From Gemmatimonadota bacterium (GTDB taxonomy: Bacteria > Gemmatimonadota > Gemmatimonadetes > Longimicrobiales > Gaopeijiaceae), in contig VXLT01000361.1 in assembly GCA_009841475.1 (NCBI GenBank), positions 1-37,395 on the forward strand: DNA of 37,395 nucleotides, written 5' to 3'. The notes under the pieces were generated by a model. It had not been told where the DNA came from, ran no database searches, and worked only from the letters and a program-made list of their open reading frames with translations. Positions 8,603 to 17,237 of this stretch are shown here, piece after piece. The position numbers were made by a program, and so were the translations under genes. Positions within the stretch are counted from its first letter, which is position 1. Each line of letters begins with the position of its first letter.

Positions 8603-9180
8603 TCCCGCAGTCCGGAGTCGCCCGACGCGGAGACTTCGAGCCCGATCCACATGCCCGTGACCGCATTGGCCGGGACCAGCGATACGAGCGAATACTCGCC
8701 GGCTTCCGAGGCGACGAACGTGAAGCTCCCGGTTCCGCCGCCGGGTGCCGTGGCCTCCGACATCGACGTGGCGTTGGAGGTGATGGCGCCGTCGAACACG
8801 GGCGTCGCTTCGTCGAAAATGGGCGGATAGCTCGCCGCCTTTGCGAGTACGCCGGCGCTGTGGTAGTGGACGGGGTCCCGATTCTCGAAGTTGATCGTGA
8901 CGGTGTATCCGACGGGCACGACGACCGTGGCCTCGCCGTTCGCGTGGCCATTGAAGTTCCAGCGGTTGTTTGCGTCGGTCTCGGCCGCAACGAGGGTGAC
9001 GGTGGCCGTGCGCGCCGCGGCGTCCACGGAGATCCAGTCCGCGGGCGTCGGGGCCGAGGCCGCAGCGTCCGTCTGCATGTCGGCACCGGGCGCGGAAGCA
9101 GGTGAGTCGTCTACTTCCCCGCCGCCGCATCCGAGGAGCGTGACGACGCCTACGGTCAGTATGATTGATTGCCTCGCCAT
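8599..9180 (-). CDS. sulfocyanin-like cupredoxin lipoprotein, copper ligands degenerate
   Basis: 193 residues. The N-terminus is a lipoprotein signal peptide with lipobox LLGC (C18), then an acidic/Ala linker to about residue 48, then a cupredoxin domain. The segment TVTLVAAETDANNRWNFNGH and the pattern S167-x4-N172-x4-M177 align with sulfocyanin, in which the last ligands are C-x4-H-x4-M. Here the Cys position is Ser and the His position is Asn, while H107 and M177 remain. A normal type-1 blue copper site is therefore unlikely. A G-rich RBS (GGGGGGACAGG) precedes the ATG. Known sulfocyanins are electron carriers; this one may have another role. Confidence 0.85.
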   Translation of the reverse strand: MARQSIILTVGVVTLLGCGGGEVDDSPASAPGADMQTDAAASAPTPADWISVDAAARTATVTLVAAETDANNRWNFNGHANGEATVVVPVGYTVTINFENRDPVHYHSAGVLAKAASYPPIFDEATPVFDGAITSNATSMSEATAPGGGTGSFTFVASEAGEYSLVSLVPANAVTGMWIGLEVSASGDSGLRD

Positions 9181-9254
9181 CCTGTCCCCCCTGTAGGTTT
9201 TCCAGCCAATGGGCCCTGTGGCGCGACGCGTTCCCGCCCCTGGCCGATCCCCGT

Positions 9255-11489
9255 TCAATGGTTGCCGGCGTCCTCGCGGAGCGCTTCCACGCGCCACGAG
9301 AACTCCTCGTCGAGCTTCAGCGCCGTGCCGACCTGCACGAACTGGATGTAGCCGTCCCGGTCGACGAACCATGTGGTCGGCCAGGCTCGGACGGCGGCGC
9401 GTTCGGCGTAGCCGTCGTCGACCAGCACCGTGAAGTCGTAGTCGTTCTTCGCGAGGAAGTCCTCGATGATCTCGTTCGTTTCGTCGTTGCTGATCGAAAA
9501 GACGTGCACCTCGGGGTCGTGCCGGTAGCGTTCGTCGAACTCCTGGTACTCGGGCAGCTCGACGATGCAGGGGCCGCACCACGTCCCCCAGAAGTGCAGC
9601 ACCGCGACCTTGCCCTCGAGACCCGACGAGTTGACCATCTCGCCGTCCAGCCGCGCGAGTTCGAAGGGTTCGTAGGTCTCCGCGTCCTCCACGCGCGACT
9701 CCAGGATGCGCTCGTGCCGCCGGACCCGGTCCCGCTCGTCAAGCGTCGCGAGGTATTCCTCGATCCCCTCGCGGCTCCCGTTGCGGCGCTCGTACAGCGC
9801 CTCCAGAGCGGTCTCATTCGGATTCTCGCCGCGGCTGGCTCCGAATCCGGCGATGTAGGAGTCCTCGGCCTGGTCCAGCCAGGAGGTCGCGGCCTCGCCG
9901 TCCCCGTTCTCTTCGGCCTCGGCGGCCAGCTGCTCATACACCTGCCCGAGATGATACCTCACATTCCGGTCGTAGGCCGAGATGGCCAGCGCGCGCTCCA
10001 GCGTGTGACGCCCGTCTTCCGTGCGGCCGGCCTTGAAGTGGGCCCAGCCGATCACGTCGTAGATGCCGCTGAGGGTGCCCCGGAGTGCCCCGTCCCACTC
10101 GCCCTCCGTGTCGAAGAAGCTGCGTGCATCCTCCAGGCTCTCGAATACCCGGGGTGCGCCTGCGCGTATGATGTCGACCGCTTCCAGGGGGTACGGCGTG
10201 TGATCGATCATGGCCAGCGGGGCATCCCCGAACACGATGTGGGGATTCAGGCGCTCGTACTCCACCATGCCGCGGATGGCCTCTGCCAGCTCTTCGCCCG
10301 GGATGGGGTCCATCGACCTGAGCGCGGAGAACAGGTTGAGGTAGGCTTCGCCCTTGAAGCTGTCGTCGTAGAGCGGCCCGGCCAGGTAGTCGTGTACGGC
10401 GTCCCGGATAGCCTCGAGCTGGGCGCGGTATTCGGGGGAGTCCCTGCCGTGCTCGTCCACGATCTCGCGCATCCCCTCGTCCACCGCCCGCATCTTGGTG
10501 CGGCGCACCCACGATGCGTGAAAGCCGTCGGGGTCGATCGCTACAATCCTTGCGTCGAGTTCGGCCGCGCGCTCCTCGTCCTCCATCTGCCGGTACATGG
10601 AGGCCATGCTCTGCAGGCCCTCCACGGTTTCGGGGCTCGCCTCAAGGTATGCCGCCATGCCGGCTTCGACGGCCGGACGCCGCTCCTCTCTGGGGAGCAG
10701 GTCCGACATCCACAGACCACGCCAGTGCTGCGCCCGCACCTCCACCGATCCCGGCGCGAGTTCGAGAGCCGCCTCCATCAGGGAGGCCCACTCGTCCAGG
10801 CGGCGGTCGTTGTAGGCTTCGTTCGCGAGCCTCGTGTATCCGAGCACATGGTCCGGGAACCGTTCCTTGAACTCCGCCCACGTCGCCCGCATGGAGTCCG
10901 CCCAGGTCGGATCCTCCAGCTCATAGCGAGCCTGTGACTCGATCTCGGCCTCCATGCGCAGGACTTCCGGCCATCCGCGGGTCTCGTCGTCGAGTGAAGC
11001 GAGGAATTCACGCGCCGCCTCGAAATCGGCCCGCGACAGCGCCCGCAGGTAGAGGAAGACGAACTCCGGCTGTGGCGAGGCCTCCCACGCCTCCCGGGCG
11101 AGTTCGTGCGCGAGTTCGGCCTCGTTGTCGGCGTAATGCGCGTAGGCGCTGGTGTAGAGTCCCCAGGGATTCTCCGGATCGTCCGCCAGGATGGCGTCGG
11201 CCTGCTCGTGGACCTCCTTCGAGAGTCCCCACCCCACGAGCTGGTAGGCGTAGAGCGCGCGGAGTTCGGCGTCGTGCGGGGCGCGAGCGACCCACTCGTC
11301 GCCGAAGAGCTTCCCGGCTTCGAAGGTGCGGAGCCGCCGGTGGTCCCGAAGCTCGGCCTTGGCGGCGTCGAGTTCCTCGGGGGTGTAGTCGGGCGGGGTG
11401 CCGCCGTCTTCGCAGGCGCCAAGGATAAGGAGGATCCCGGTGAGAAAGAGCCCGGCGCTCGGGCCGGATCGGCGGGAACGCGTCGACAT
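9255..11489 (-). CDS. TPR lipoprotein with C-terminal TlpA-type thioredoxin domain
   Basis: 744 residues. The start is the ATG with GGAGG 6 nt upstream. The signal peptide ends in lipobox LGAC (C26). Residues ~60-600 are mostly helical TPR-like repeats. A TlpA/ResA-like thioredoxin fold occupies ~605-744, with active site W637-C-G-P-C641 and the cis-proline in AWPTTWFVD at P704. Such domains reduce or rearrange disulfides outside the cytoplasm, for example in cytochrome c maturation. The TPR part probably binds a client or partner. It lies 74 bp upstream of the cupredoxin gene on the same strand. The precise substrate is unknown. Confidence 0.88.
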   Translation of the reverse strand: MSTRSRRSGPSAGLFLTGILLILGACEDGGTPPDYTPEELDAAKAELRDHRRLRTFEAGKLFGDEWVARAPHDAELRALYAYQLVGWGLSKEVHEQADAILADDPENPWGLYTSAYAHYADNEAELAHELAREAWEASPQPEFVFLYLRALSRADFEAAREFLASLDDETRGWPEVLRMEAEIESQARYELEDPTWADSMRATWAEFKERFPDHVLGYTRLANEAYNDRRLDEWASLMEAALELAPGSVEVRAQHWRGLWMSDLLPREERRPAVEAGMAAYLEASPETVEGLQSMASMYRQMEDEERAAELDARIVAIDPDGFHASWVRRTKMRAVDEGMREIVDEHGRDSPEYRAQLEAIRDAVHDYLAGPLYDDSFKGEAYLNLFSALRSMDPIPGEELAEAIRGMVEYERLNPHIVFGDAPLAMIDHTPYPLEAVDIIRAGAPRVFESLEDARSFFDTEGEWDGALRGTLSGIYDVIGWAHFKAGRTEDGRHTLERALAISAYDRNVRYHLGQVYEQLAAEAEENGDGEAATSWLDQAEDSYIAGFGASRGENPNETALEALYERRNGSREGIEEYLATLDERDRVRRHERILESRVEDAETYEPFELARLDGEMVNSSGLEGKVAVLHFWGTWCGPCIVELPEYQEFDERYRHDPEVHVFSISNDETNEIIEDFLAKNDYDFTVLVDDGYAERAAVRAWPTTWFVDRDGYIQFVQVGTALKLDEEFSWRVEALREDAGNH

Positions 11490-11529
11490 CGCATACCTCC
11501 GGGGCAGGGGAACGGCTGATCGGCGATTC

Positions 11530-11559
11530 AACCTATTGGTACGTAGAAACCAGTAGCAA
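11530..11559 (-). promoter_or_regulatory. candidate promoter with overlapping inverted repeat, upstream of the TPR-TlpA gene
   Basis: On the - strand TTGCTA (11559-11554) is separated by 18 nt from TAGGTT (11535-11530), a plausible sigma-70-type pair about 40 nt before the ATG. The same DNA holds an inverted repeat CTATTGGT / ACCAGTAG (11533-11540 and 11549-11556, one mismatch, 8-nt spacer). The repeat could be an operator covering the promoter. This is pattern reading only. Confidence 0.35.
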
Positions 11560-11738
11560 GGTTGCGCGCTGCGCGTGGCGATGGCCGTGGCTTCGCCCAG
11601 CGGGGTGGGGGCCCCCGAAGACAGCTGAGGCCGCCCGGTGCCGGAACGGCGGGCGGGCGGGATGTGCCCCGGAACTGCTAGCTTTCGCTTGGACCGTCCA
11701 GACCTGTCGCGACCTTCCGAACAGAAGGAATCCACCTC

Positions 11739-12908
11739 ATGCCGTACAAGACCGAACCATCGCGACCGCTGCTCAGGCCCGTGGAGGCACTTCTGACACC
11801 GTTCGCGGCAGCACTCCTGGCCTTCGCCGGCGCCTGTGGTCAGGATGACACCGGCGGCGAGGCCATCTTCACGCCCGAGGTCATCGGCACTGCGAGTGTG
11901 CCGCTCAGCGACAACAATGAAGTCGCGCTGCTCGTGGACGGGCGGGTGGCCTGCGTCATCGAGTCCTACGATCAGCGCGTGCATTGCGTGGACCGGGAGG
12001 GCGTCGCCGTGGGGAGCTTCGGTCGCGAGGGAGAGGGCCCCGGTGAGTTCGGCGGTGCCGCCTCCCTTGTGCGCGGAGACCGGGGAACGATCGGGGTGGT
12101 GGACCTGGTGCTGTCGCGGTTCTCGGTCTTCGAGCCGTCGGGCGCGTTCGTGTCGAGCGCGAGCCTTCCTGGCGTCGGATTCGGTCCAATCGCATCGTTC
12201 GACACGGTGTTGACGGGCGTCTCACTGCGGTTCGTGATGCCGGGCGACGACAGTGACGGTCCGCTGATGATCCTGTACGAGGTGGATCTCGCTTCGGGCG
12301 AGACCGTGCGGGAGGAGGGGTCCCGGGGCGGGCCGTGGGATGTGGAATGCGGCAGGGTGATCAGCGGGATTCCGGACGCCCGGGGCGGGTGGGTCTTCCT
12401 GGCCTGCGACGGCTATCTGGTTTTCGACGGAGGAGGCGGTGGCGAGGTCACGGTGGTGCGCGCTCCGACCTACGCCGAGGAGTTCCCGGACGAACAGGAA
12501 GTGGCCCGGCGCAGGGAGGAGATCGAGTCCTTCAATAGGGAGTTGGCAGAGTTGGGCCTCGATCCTACCGAGAGCGTCGAGGAGAGGCTGGAGAGCTACC
12601 GGGCCACGCCCAAGCGGTACTACCTGTCCACAAGCCAGCACTTGTTCGACGCTGTCAACCGCTACTGGGTCGCCACCCACCGCGACCTCCACGAGTGGTC
12701 CTGGCTGGACGTGTACGAAAACACCGAATACGTGGGATCGGTGAGGGTCAGGGATCGCATGCTGGGCTTCGACCTGATGGGGTCGACCCTCGTGGTTCTC
12801 GTCGAAAGACAGGTGGACGCAGGCGATGCTGACGGGATTCCGGACAGGGCCCTGGATTGGTACGACATCGGAGACCTGCCGTTCGGCGGGCCAGATCAAT
12901 CCCGATGA
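11739..12908 (+). CDS. 6-bladed beta-propeller lipoprotein
   Basis: 389 residues. A hydrophobic N-terminal segment ends in A-G-A-C (C33), a likely lipidation site. The body has the repeat signature of 6-bladed beta-propeller proteins, most clearly GSFGREGEGPGEFGG near residue 100, then IGVVDLVLSRFSVFEPSG. A helical, charged insertion around residues 255-290 interrupts the blades. AGAAGGAA precedes the ATG by about 8 nt. The gene is divergent from the TPR-TlpA gene. The family is abundant in surface proteins of Bacteroidota and Gemmatimonadota; ligands are generally unknown. Confidence 0.8.
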   Translation: MPYKTEPSRPLLRPVEALLTPFAAALLAFAGACGQDDTGGEAIFTPEVIGTASVPLSDNNEVALLVDGRVACVIESYDQRVHCVDREGVAVGSFGREGEGPGEFGGAASLVRGDRGTIGVVDLVLSRFSVFEPSGAFVSSASLPGVGFGPIASFDTVLTGVSLRFVMPGDDSDGPLMILYEVDLASGETVREEGSRGGPWDVECGRVISGIPDARGGWVFLACDGYLVFDGGGGGEVTVVRAPTYAEEFPDEQEVARRREEIESFNRELAELGLDPTESVEERLESYRATPKRYYLSTSQHLFDAVNRYWVATHRDLHEWSWLDVYENTEYVGSVRVRDRMLGFDLMGSTLVVLVERQVDAGDADGIPDRALDWYDIGDLPFGGPDQSR

Positions 12909-12983
12909 TGGTGGAGGGAAGCGATCCAGACCAAGCCGAACTCACACGCATCCGAACACAAGAGCCGCAAAGCAGGCAACAGC

Positions 12984-14498
12984 ATGACGGACTGGAGCAC
13001 CTGCCCAGCAGTGGGGGTGTTCGCGCCCCTACAGGAGGTCGAAGACCCTACCCCCGGCCTGGAGTCCCCTCCGTCGCGGCTTGCCAGCCCGGCGCCTCGC
13101 CGCTCTCGGTGCTCGCGGGGCGCTGTCCACGGACTGCTGGCCGCCGCATTAGCTGGAGTTTTCCTCCTCCCCGCGCCGGCGCTCCACGCACAGTCGCCCG
13201 CAGAGCGATCCGCGACTTCCCCTGCGGCCGAGACCGACTCGGCGGCTCTCGCGACTCTCGCGGTGTGGGCGGACCAGGTGTGGCTGTCGTTGCTCGACCG
13301 CGACGGTGCCTACTACGGCCGTCTGGCGGAGGAGGGCATCTTTCAGCGGTTCAACCCCAGGATGGACCACGAGTACGAGCTTGATGTCCGTTCGAGCCTG
13401 TTCCATCACAGTGAAGACGCACGCTGGGCCGAGCTGCCCAACGGCTTTCGGATTGCCGGGACCTCGATCAGCAATCCGCACATCCTCAACGTCGTGGACT
13501 GGCGCCAGGAGATCCACGTCTCCGGCCCCGTGGATCTGGTGGCACGCTACCGCCGGGAGCGATCGCTCACGGCACGGCGTGACTACCCGTGGGTCGCCGT
13601 GCGCTGGAAGGGCGTGCTCGGGACGCCGTGGACCGCGCAGGTGGGGCTTGGGGTCCACTTCTTCAAGCCGTCCGCCGACGTGGAGATCGCGCTGGCACGC
13701 TCCTGGAGAGACGGGGAAGACCGGAGATGGACGCTGGAGGTGCGCCTCGCAGCGCTCGACGCCTTCAGCGACGCGATCTTCCAGGGCCTGGGAGTGAGGA
13801 CGGACGACGTGGACGCCCACTACGACTACGCGGGGGCTCCCCTCGCCGCTCGCACGACCCTGAAGGCCGCGGCGTCACGCTGGCGAGCGGAGCTGCACGC
13901 GGGATCGAGCCGAAGAAGCGAGGTACAGGTGACCTTTCCGGCAGCCGGTCCGGCTCCGTTCACCCAGCTCGAACAGGTCGCGTTCCTGGGAGCACTCCTC
14001 CAGGTCACACCGCTCGAGCGCGTGACGTTGGCGCTGTACGGTACCTGGGCGAGGGCGGACACCGAGCGGCGGGCGCCCGCGAGCGGGCCCGGCTTCACTC
14101 TGCGCGAAGAGACGGTGGCTGTGGGAGCCCGAGCACGAACCCGCCTGAACCCGCTGTGGGCGGTCGACACCGAACTGGCGCGGGTGCGGCGGCCCGAGTG
14201 GCACTCGCCACAAGGGGGCGCTCGCCGCGAGCACCGTGATCGTGAGGTTTTCGCCCGGGCGGCCCTCGTCCGGTACCCGGAGGCGGGATGGACGGGCCGC
14301 CTGGCCTACGCGCTTCTGGACCGCGATGCGGGCTACCGGGCGCCCTGGCTCACCTCGCGAAATCATCGGCTGATCACGGAAGCGGGCCACCGGTTCCGGT
14401 CGGGCTTCGAGGTGACGGCCGGGCTCCGCTGGGACCTGGACTACTTCGGGCGAGAGCCGTTCGAAGGCGGACATCTGCGGCTGTCGGCGGGCTGGTGA
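12984..14498 (+). CDS. probable outer-membrane beta-barrel protein with an antitoxin-like N-terminal extension
   Basis: 504 residues. A signal peptide core (GLLAAALAGVFLLPAPALHA, then QSPAE) lies unusually deep, at about residues 50-70. The mature part is rich in alternating aromatic/polar strands (VDLVARYRRERSL, TAQVGLGVHFFKP, TAGLRWDLDYFG) and ends in a beta-strand-like GGHLRLSAGW, a pattern typical of outer-membrane barrels. No named family was recognised. Residues 1-35 include GVFAPLQEVEDPTPG, nearly the same as the start of the small protein at 16930. The extension is therefore probably a fused remnant, and translation might start internally. Confidence 0.65.
   Translation: MTDWSTCPAVGVFAPLQEVEDPTPGLESPPSRLASPAPRRSRCSRGAVHGLLAAALAGVFLLPAPALHAQSPAERSATSPAAETDSAALATLAVWADQVWLSLLDRDGAYYGRLAEEGIFQRFNPRMDHEYELDVRSSLFHHSEDARWAELPNGFRIAGTSISNPHILNVVDWRQEIHVSGPVDLVARYRRERSLTARRDYPWVAVRWKGVLGTPWTAQVGLGVHFFKPSADVEIALARSWRDGEDRRWTLEVRLAALDAFSDAIFQGLGVRTDDVDAHYDYAGAPLAARTTLKAAASRWRAELHAGSSRRSEVQVTFPAAGPAPFTQLEQVAFLGALLQVTPLERVTLALYGTWARADTERRAPASGPGFTLREETVAVGARARTRLNPLWAVDTELARVRRPEWHSPQGGARREHRDREVFARAALVRYPEAGWTGRLAYALLDRDAGYRAPWLTSRNHRLITEAGHRFRSGFEVTAGLRWDLDYFGREPFEGGHLRLSAGW
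13014..13058 (+). repeat. 15-codon paralogous segment, copy A
   Basis: Fifteen codons encoding GVFAPLQEVEDPTPG. They align without gaps to 16957-17001, which encodes GVFAPLQEVEEATPG. Four of the six codon differences are synonymous third-base changes, which suggests both copies were under protein-level selection after they separated. Confidence 0.75.
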
Positions 14499-14533
14499 TG
14501 GTGGGCTCTTTGCGCGCCTGGGGAACAAGAAGG

Positions 14534-14553
14534 GGAGCCGCTTGCCAGGCTCC
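14534..14553 (+). terminator. hairpin after the barrel gene, possible terminator
   Basis: GGAGCC and GGCTCC form a 6-bp stem around an 8-nt loop, about 35 nt after the barrel stop and before the TPR membrane-protein gene. Only a short TTC follows, so termination would be weak. Confidence 0.35.
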
Positions 14554-14576
14554 TTCAGCACGCGTAGCCTTCGGGG

Positions 14577-16886
14577 ATGGAGACGCCGCAGAGTCCTCCC
14601 TCCTCAGCGCTATCGCGGGTGAGCCACGCTCGCGAGCTAGTCGATCGCCGCATTCCCCACATTCTTGCGATCTACGCCGGTGCATCATGGGGTCTGGTCG
14701 AGTTCACGGCCTTCGCCGTGGACGAATTCTTCCTCTCGCCGCACTGGACGCGCCTGGCGTTGACTACGCTGCTCATGATGCTGCCGAGCGTTTTCCTGCT
14801 TGCCTGGTTTCACGGCAAACCCGGGAAGGACCGGAACTCTCTGGCACGGACGGAGAAGATTGGGATTCCCGCCAATCTCGTGCTGTGCGTGGTCGTGCTG
14901 GCGGCGCTCTTCGGGGGAGCGGAACTGGGCTCGGTCACCACCGCGATCACGGTGCAGACGGAAGACGGGGAGACTCTTGAGCGGGAGAGGCCCAAGACGG
15001 AGTTCACGAAGACCACGGCGCTCTTTCCTCTGGATCTCGGACCCGGGATGACACAGGATGAGGCGTGGATCTCTTACGCGGTTCCCGAGGCGCTGACACT
15101 CGATCTCTTGGCGGACGAGTTCTTCGTCCCGATCCCCGTTTTGCGGGCCGAGGTGAAGGAGCGGGGATTCGAGAACTTCGCGGCAGCACCTTTGACCCTC
15201 AAGCGCGAACTGGCACAGGAGTCGTACGCGGCGTTCATGGCCATCGGCGAGATCGACCGGGTGGACGAGTTCTTTCGCATTACCCTCAGGGTGTACAGAG
15301 TGGACAGCGGATCGCTCGCGGGGGAGACCTTCCACGAAGGGACCGACCTGCTCGCACTAGTCGACGATATGTCGGGACCCGTGAAGAGGGCGCTGGACAT
15401 TCCTGTCCGCGAGGGCCTCGAGGACTTGCCCGTACGCTCACGGCTCTCCGAGAACTCCGCCGCGGTGGAGGCGTTCTTCAAGGGGGTCTTCCGCGACCGC
15501 GTTCACCTAGATACCGAGGGGGCCATCGAATACCTGACCACCGCCACGACCCTCGATCCCAGCTTCACCGTCGCCCAGTACACCCTGTTTCTGGTGTCGC
15601 GGGGGTCCGCCGAAGGCGCCGTTGTCGGCACGGCGCCGCTGGTGGCGGCCATGGAGAACCTGTACCGAGTGCCTGAGCGCATCGGCTTCCGGGTTAAGGC
15701 AGAGTACTACATGGAGATTGGGGAGACGGATCGAGTGGTGGCTGTGGCGGAGATGTGGGTCGGACTGTACCCCAACGACCTGGAGGGGCTGCGCACCCTC
15801 GCGGGGATGCAGCAATGGAAGGGTGATTTGGAGGGTGGATTGGTGACCCTCGCCGAGATCCGCCGCCTGGATCCCGTCGACGGCCGACCAATCCAGTCCA
15901 TGGCCCAGGCGCATGAGAGTCTGCGCAACTTTGACCAGGCTTTGGCCCTGTGGATCGAGTATGTCGAGCGGTTCCCCGGAGACGTATCCGGATACTACCG
16001 GCTGGCCGACTTCCATCGGAGGCGCGGCCGTTACGATGACGCGCGCGAAGTGCTGGAGCGGGCCATCGCCGTGGAACCGCTGTCACAGGGGCCCGCGAGG
16101 CAGCTCGCAGATCTCGATCTGGATGTCGGGAGATTGGAGGAAGCCCGTGCCGCGTACGAGCGTTTGGTGGCGCAAGCCCGTAGTCCGGCCCAGCGGGCCG
16201 AGGCGCTGTCGCGGCTGACTAGTTATCACCGCCGGCGAGGGGAGATGGCAGCCGCGATCGATGCGATTGAGGAAAGGATGGAGATAGATCGTGGGCGAGT
16301 CGGTGACATCTACGTCTACCTTGACGCGGGTCGCGTCGACGAGGCGGCTGTCCACCTGGAGAGATTGCGGCTAGGCCCCCAGACATCCCCGTCTACCCAC
16401 TTCCTGAGCGCGGCTGTTCACGTTGCCTTGGCGGCTGAGGGCGCGGACGCTGCTCTCGAGGCACACGGGCAGGCATCGGAAGCGGTGGAGGCCGGAAACT
16501 ACCAGTTCAGGCCCGCCATACACGCCAGAGTGTTGGGGGACCTGGGGTTGATTCGGGAACGCGCGGACGACTACGCAGGGGCGGCGGAAAGCTACAGGGC
16601 GGCGATCGCCCTTTGGCCTGAAGGAAGATACTACCGTGGCGCGGGACGCGCGCTGCGCACGGCAGGCCTGCTGGACGACGCCGAGGCCGAGTTGCGCGAA
16701 GCGTTGCGTCTGGTTCCGGTTGATCCGCACGCGCACCTGGAGATGGGGTTGCTGATGGAGGCACGCGGGGCCATTGATGCGGCGGTGGAGCACCTCAGGA
16801 ATGCGCTTGTCGTGTGGGAGAACGCCGATGGAGATTTCGCACCGGCGCGCGAGGCGAGGGCGAAGCTGGCGGAGCTGATCGGCTAG
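14577..16886 (+). CDS. membrane-anchored TPR protein
   Basis: 769 residues. Three hydrophobic segments lie at about 27-47, 58-78 and 98-116. The N-terminal block RRIPHILAIYAGASWGLVEF resembles the membrane module in front of TPR or cyclase-like bacterial proteins. Residues ~125-290 form an alpha/beta region (FFVPIPVLRAEVKERGFENF, then ESYAAFMAIGEIDRVDEFFR) like the FlgO/TolB-N type that often accompanies this module. From ~300 to the end it is TPR repeats, for example RGRYDDAREVLERAIAVEPL and DPHAHLEMGLLMEARGAIDA. No catalytic domain is visible. It probably organises a complex on the outer face of the inner membrane; partners are unknown. Confidence 0.75.
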   Translation: METPQSPPSSALSRVSHARELVDRRIPHILAIYAGASWGLVEFTAFAVDEFFLSPHWTRLALTTLLMMLPSVFLLAWFHGKPGKDRNSLARTEKIGIPANLVLCVVVLAALFGGAELGSVTTAITVQTEDGETLERERPKTEFTKTTALFPLDLGPGMTQDEAWISYAVPEALTLDLLADEFFVPIPVLRAEVKERGFENFAAAPLTLKRELAQESYAAFMAIGEIDRVDEFFRITLRVYRVDSGSLAGETFHEGTDLLALVDDMSGPVKRALDIPVREGLEDLPVRSRLSENSAAVEAFFKGVFRDRVHLDTEGAIEYLTTATTLDPSFTVAQYTLFLVSRGSAEGAVVGTAPLVAAMENLYRVPERIGFRVKAEYYMEIGETDRVVAVAEMWVGLYPNDLEGLRTLAGMQQWKGDLEGGLVTLAEIRRLDPVDGRPIQSMAQAHESLRNFDQALALWIEYVERFPGDVSGYYRLADFHRRRGRYDDAREVLERAIAVEPLSQGPARQLADLDLDVGRLEEARAAYERLVAQARSPAQRAEALSRLTSYHRRRGEMAAAIDAIEERMEIDRGRVGDIYVYLDAGRVDEAAVHLERLRLGPQTSPSTHFLSAAVHVALAAEGADAALEAHGQASEAVEAGNYQFRPAIHARVLGDLGLIRERADDYAGAAESYRAAIALWPEGRYYRGAGRALRTAGLLDDAEAELREALRLVPVDPHAHLEMGLLMEARGAIDAAVEHLRNALVVWENADGDFAPAREARAKLAELIG

Positions 16887-16929
16887 AGACATCCTACCGC
16901 CACCGGTTCCCAGATAAGATCAATGAATC

Positions 16930-17130
16930 ATGAGCGACCTGGCCGAATACAAGGATGGGGTGTTCGCGCCGCTGCAGGAGGTGGAGGAAGCCACCCCCGG
17001 CGAGGTCTACCAAGTCTTCTCCGAGAGTGAGTTGAACCGGCTTGCGGCCGCCGTTCCGTGGTTGAAGGAGTCGGAGCGCAGCTTCGGGTTCTGGGAGAAC
17101 GAGGAGGATGCCGCCTACGATGGCCTATAG
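16930..17130 (+). CDS. small antitoxin-like protein
   Basis: 66 residues with a well-behaved, acidic composition. The C-terminal tail FGFWENEEDAAYDGL resembles tails of small type II antitoxins, where W/N/E-D-x-x-Y-D motifs contact the toxin. The N-terminal part contains GVFAPLQEVEEATPG, also found at the start of the barrel protein at 12984. A second frame opens inside its last codons (ATG at 17120), as expected for an overlapping toxin gene, but that frame is broken. No DNA-binding fold can be recognised with certainty. The antitoxin call is an inference from size, tail and layout. Confidence 0.5.
   Translation: MSDLAEYKDGVFAPLQEVEEATPGEVYQVFSESELNRLAAAVPWLKESERSFGFWENEEDAAYDGL
16957..17001 (+). 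repeat. 15-codon paralogous segment, copy B
   Basis: Encodes GVFAPLQEVEEATPG within the antitoxin-like protein. It pairs with 13014-13058 in the barrel gene. Confidence 0.75.
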
Positions 17131-17237
17131 GCAGGGCCGAACCAACCATCGCTCTCCTGTGTTACCAGCGGGCCGACGAGGACCAGCTCCGAAAGGCCCT
17201 CGAAGACCGCCGGAGGGTCTCCATTCCCGTCATTTAG
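17120..17237 (+). pseudogene. possible toxin-gene remnant with broken frame
   Basis: The ATG at 17120 begins M-A-Y-R-Q-G, overlapping the end of the antitoxin-like gene, but continues into non-protein-like sequence. From 17148 a different frame reads IALLCYQRADEDQLRKALED and ends at a TAG at 17235-17237. This is a plausible coding stretch with no start of its own. A frameshift or internal deletion joining the two would explain the pattern. The family cannot be named. Confidence 0.3.

Noticed and set aside
9165-10937. 590-codon + strand open frame
   Set aside because: Antisense to the TPR-TlpA gene, rich in V/H/R without domains; the - strand has a signal peptide, TPRs and WCGPC.
17120-17237. 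Assignment of the broken frame to the MazF/PemK toxin family
   Set aside because: Only the first six residues fit such toxins; the later stretch shows no MazF motif, so no family was named.
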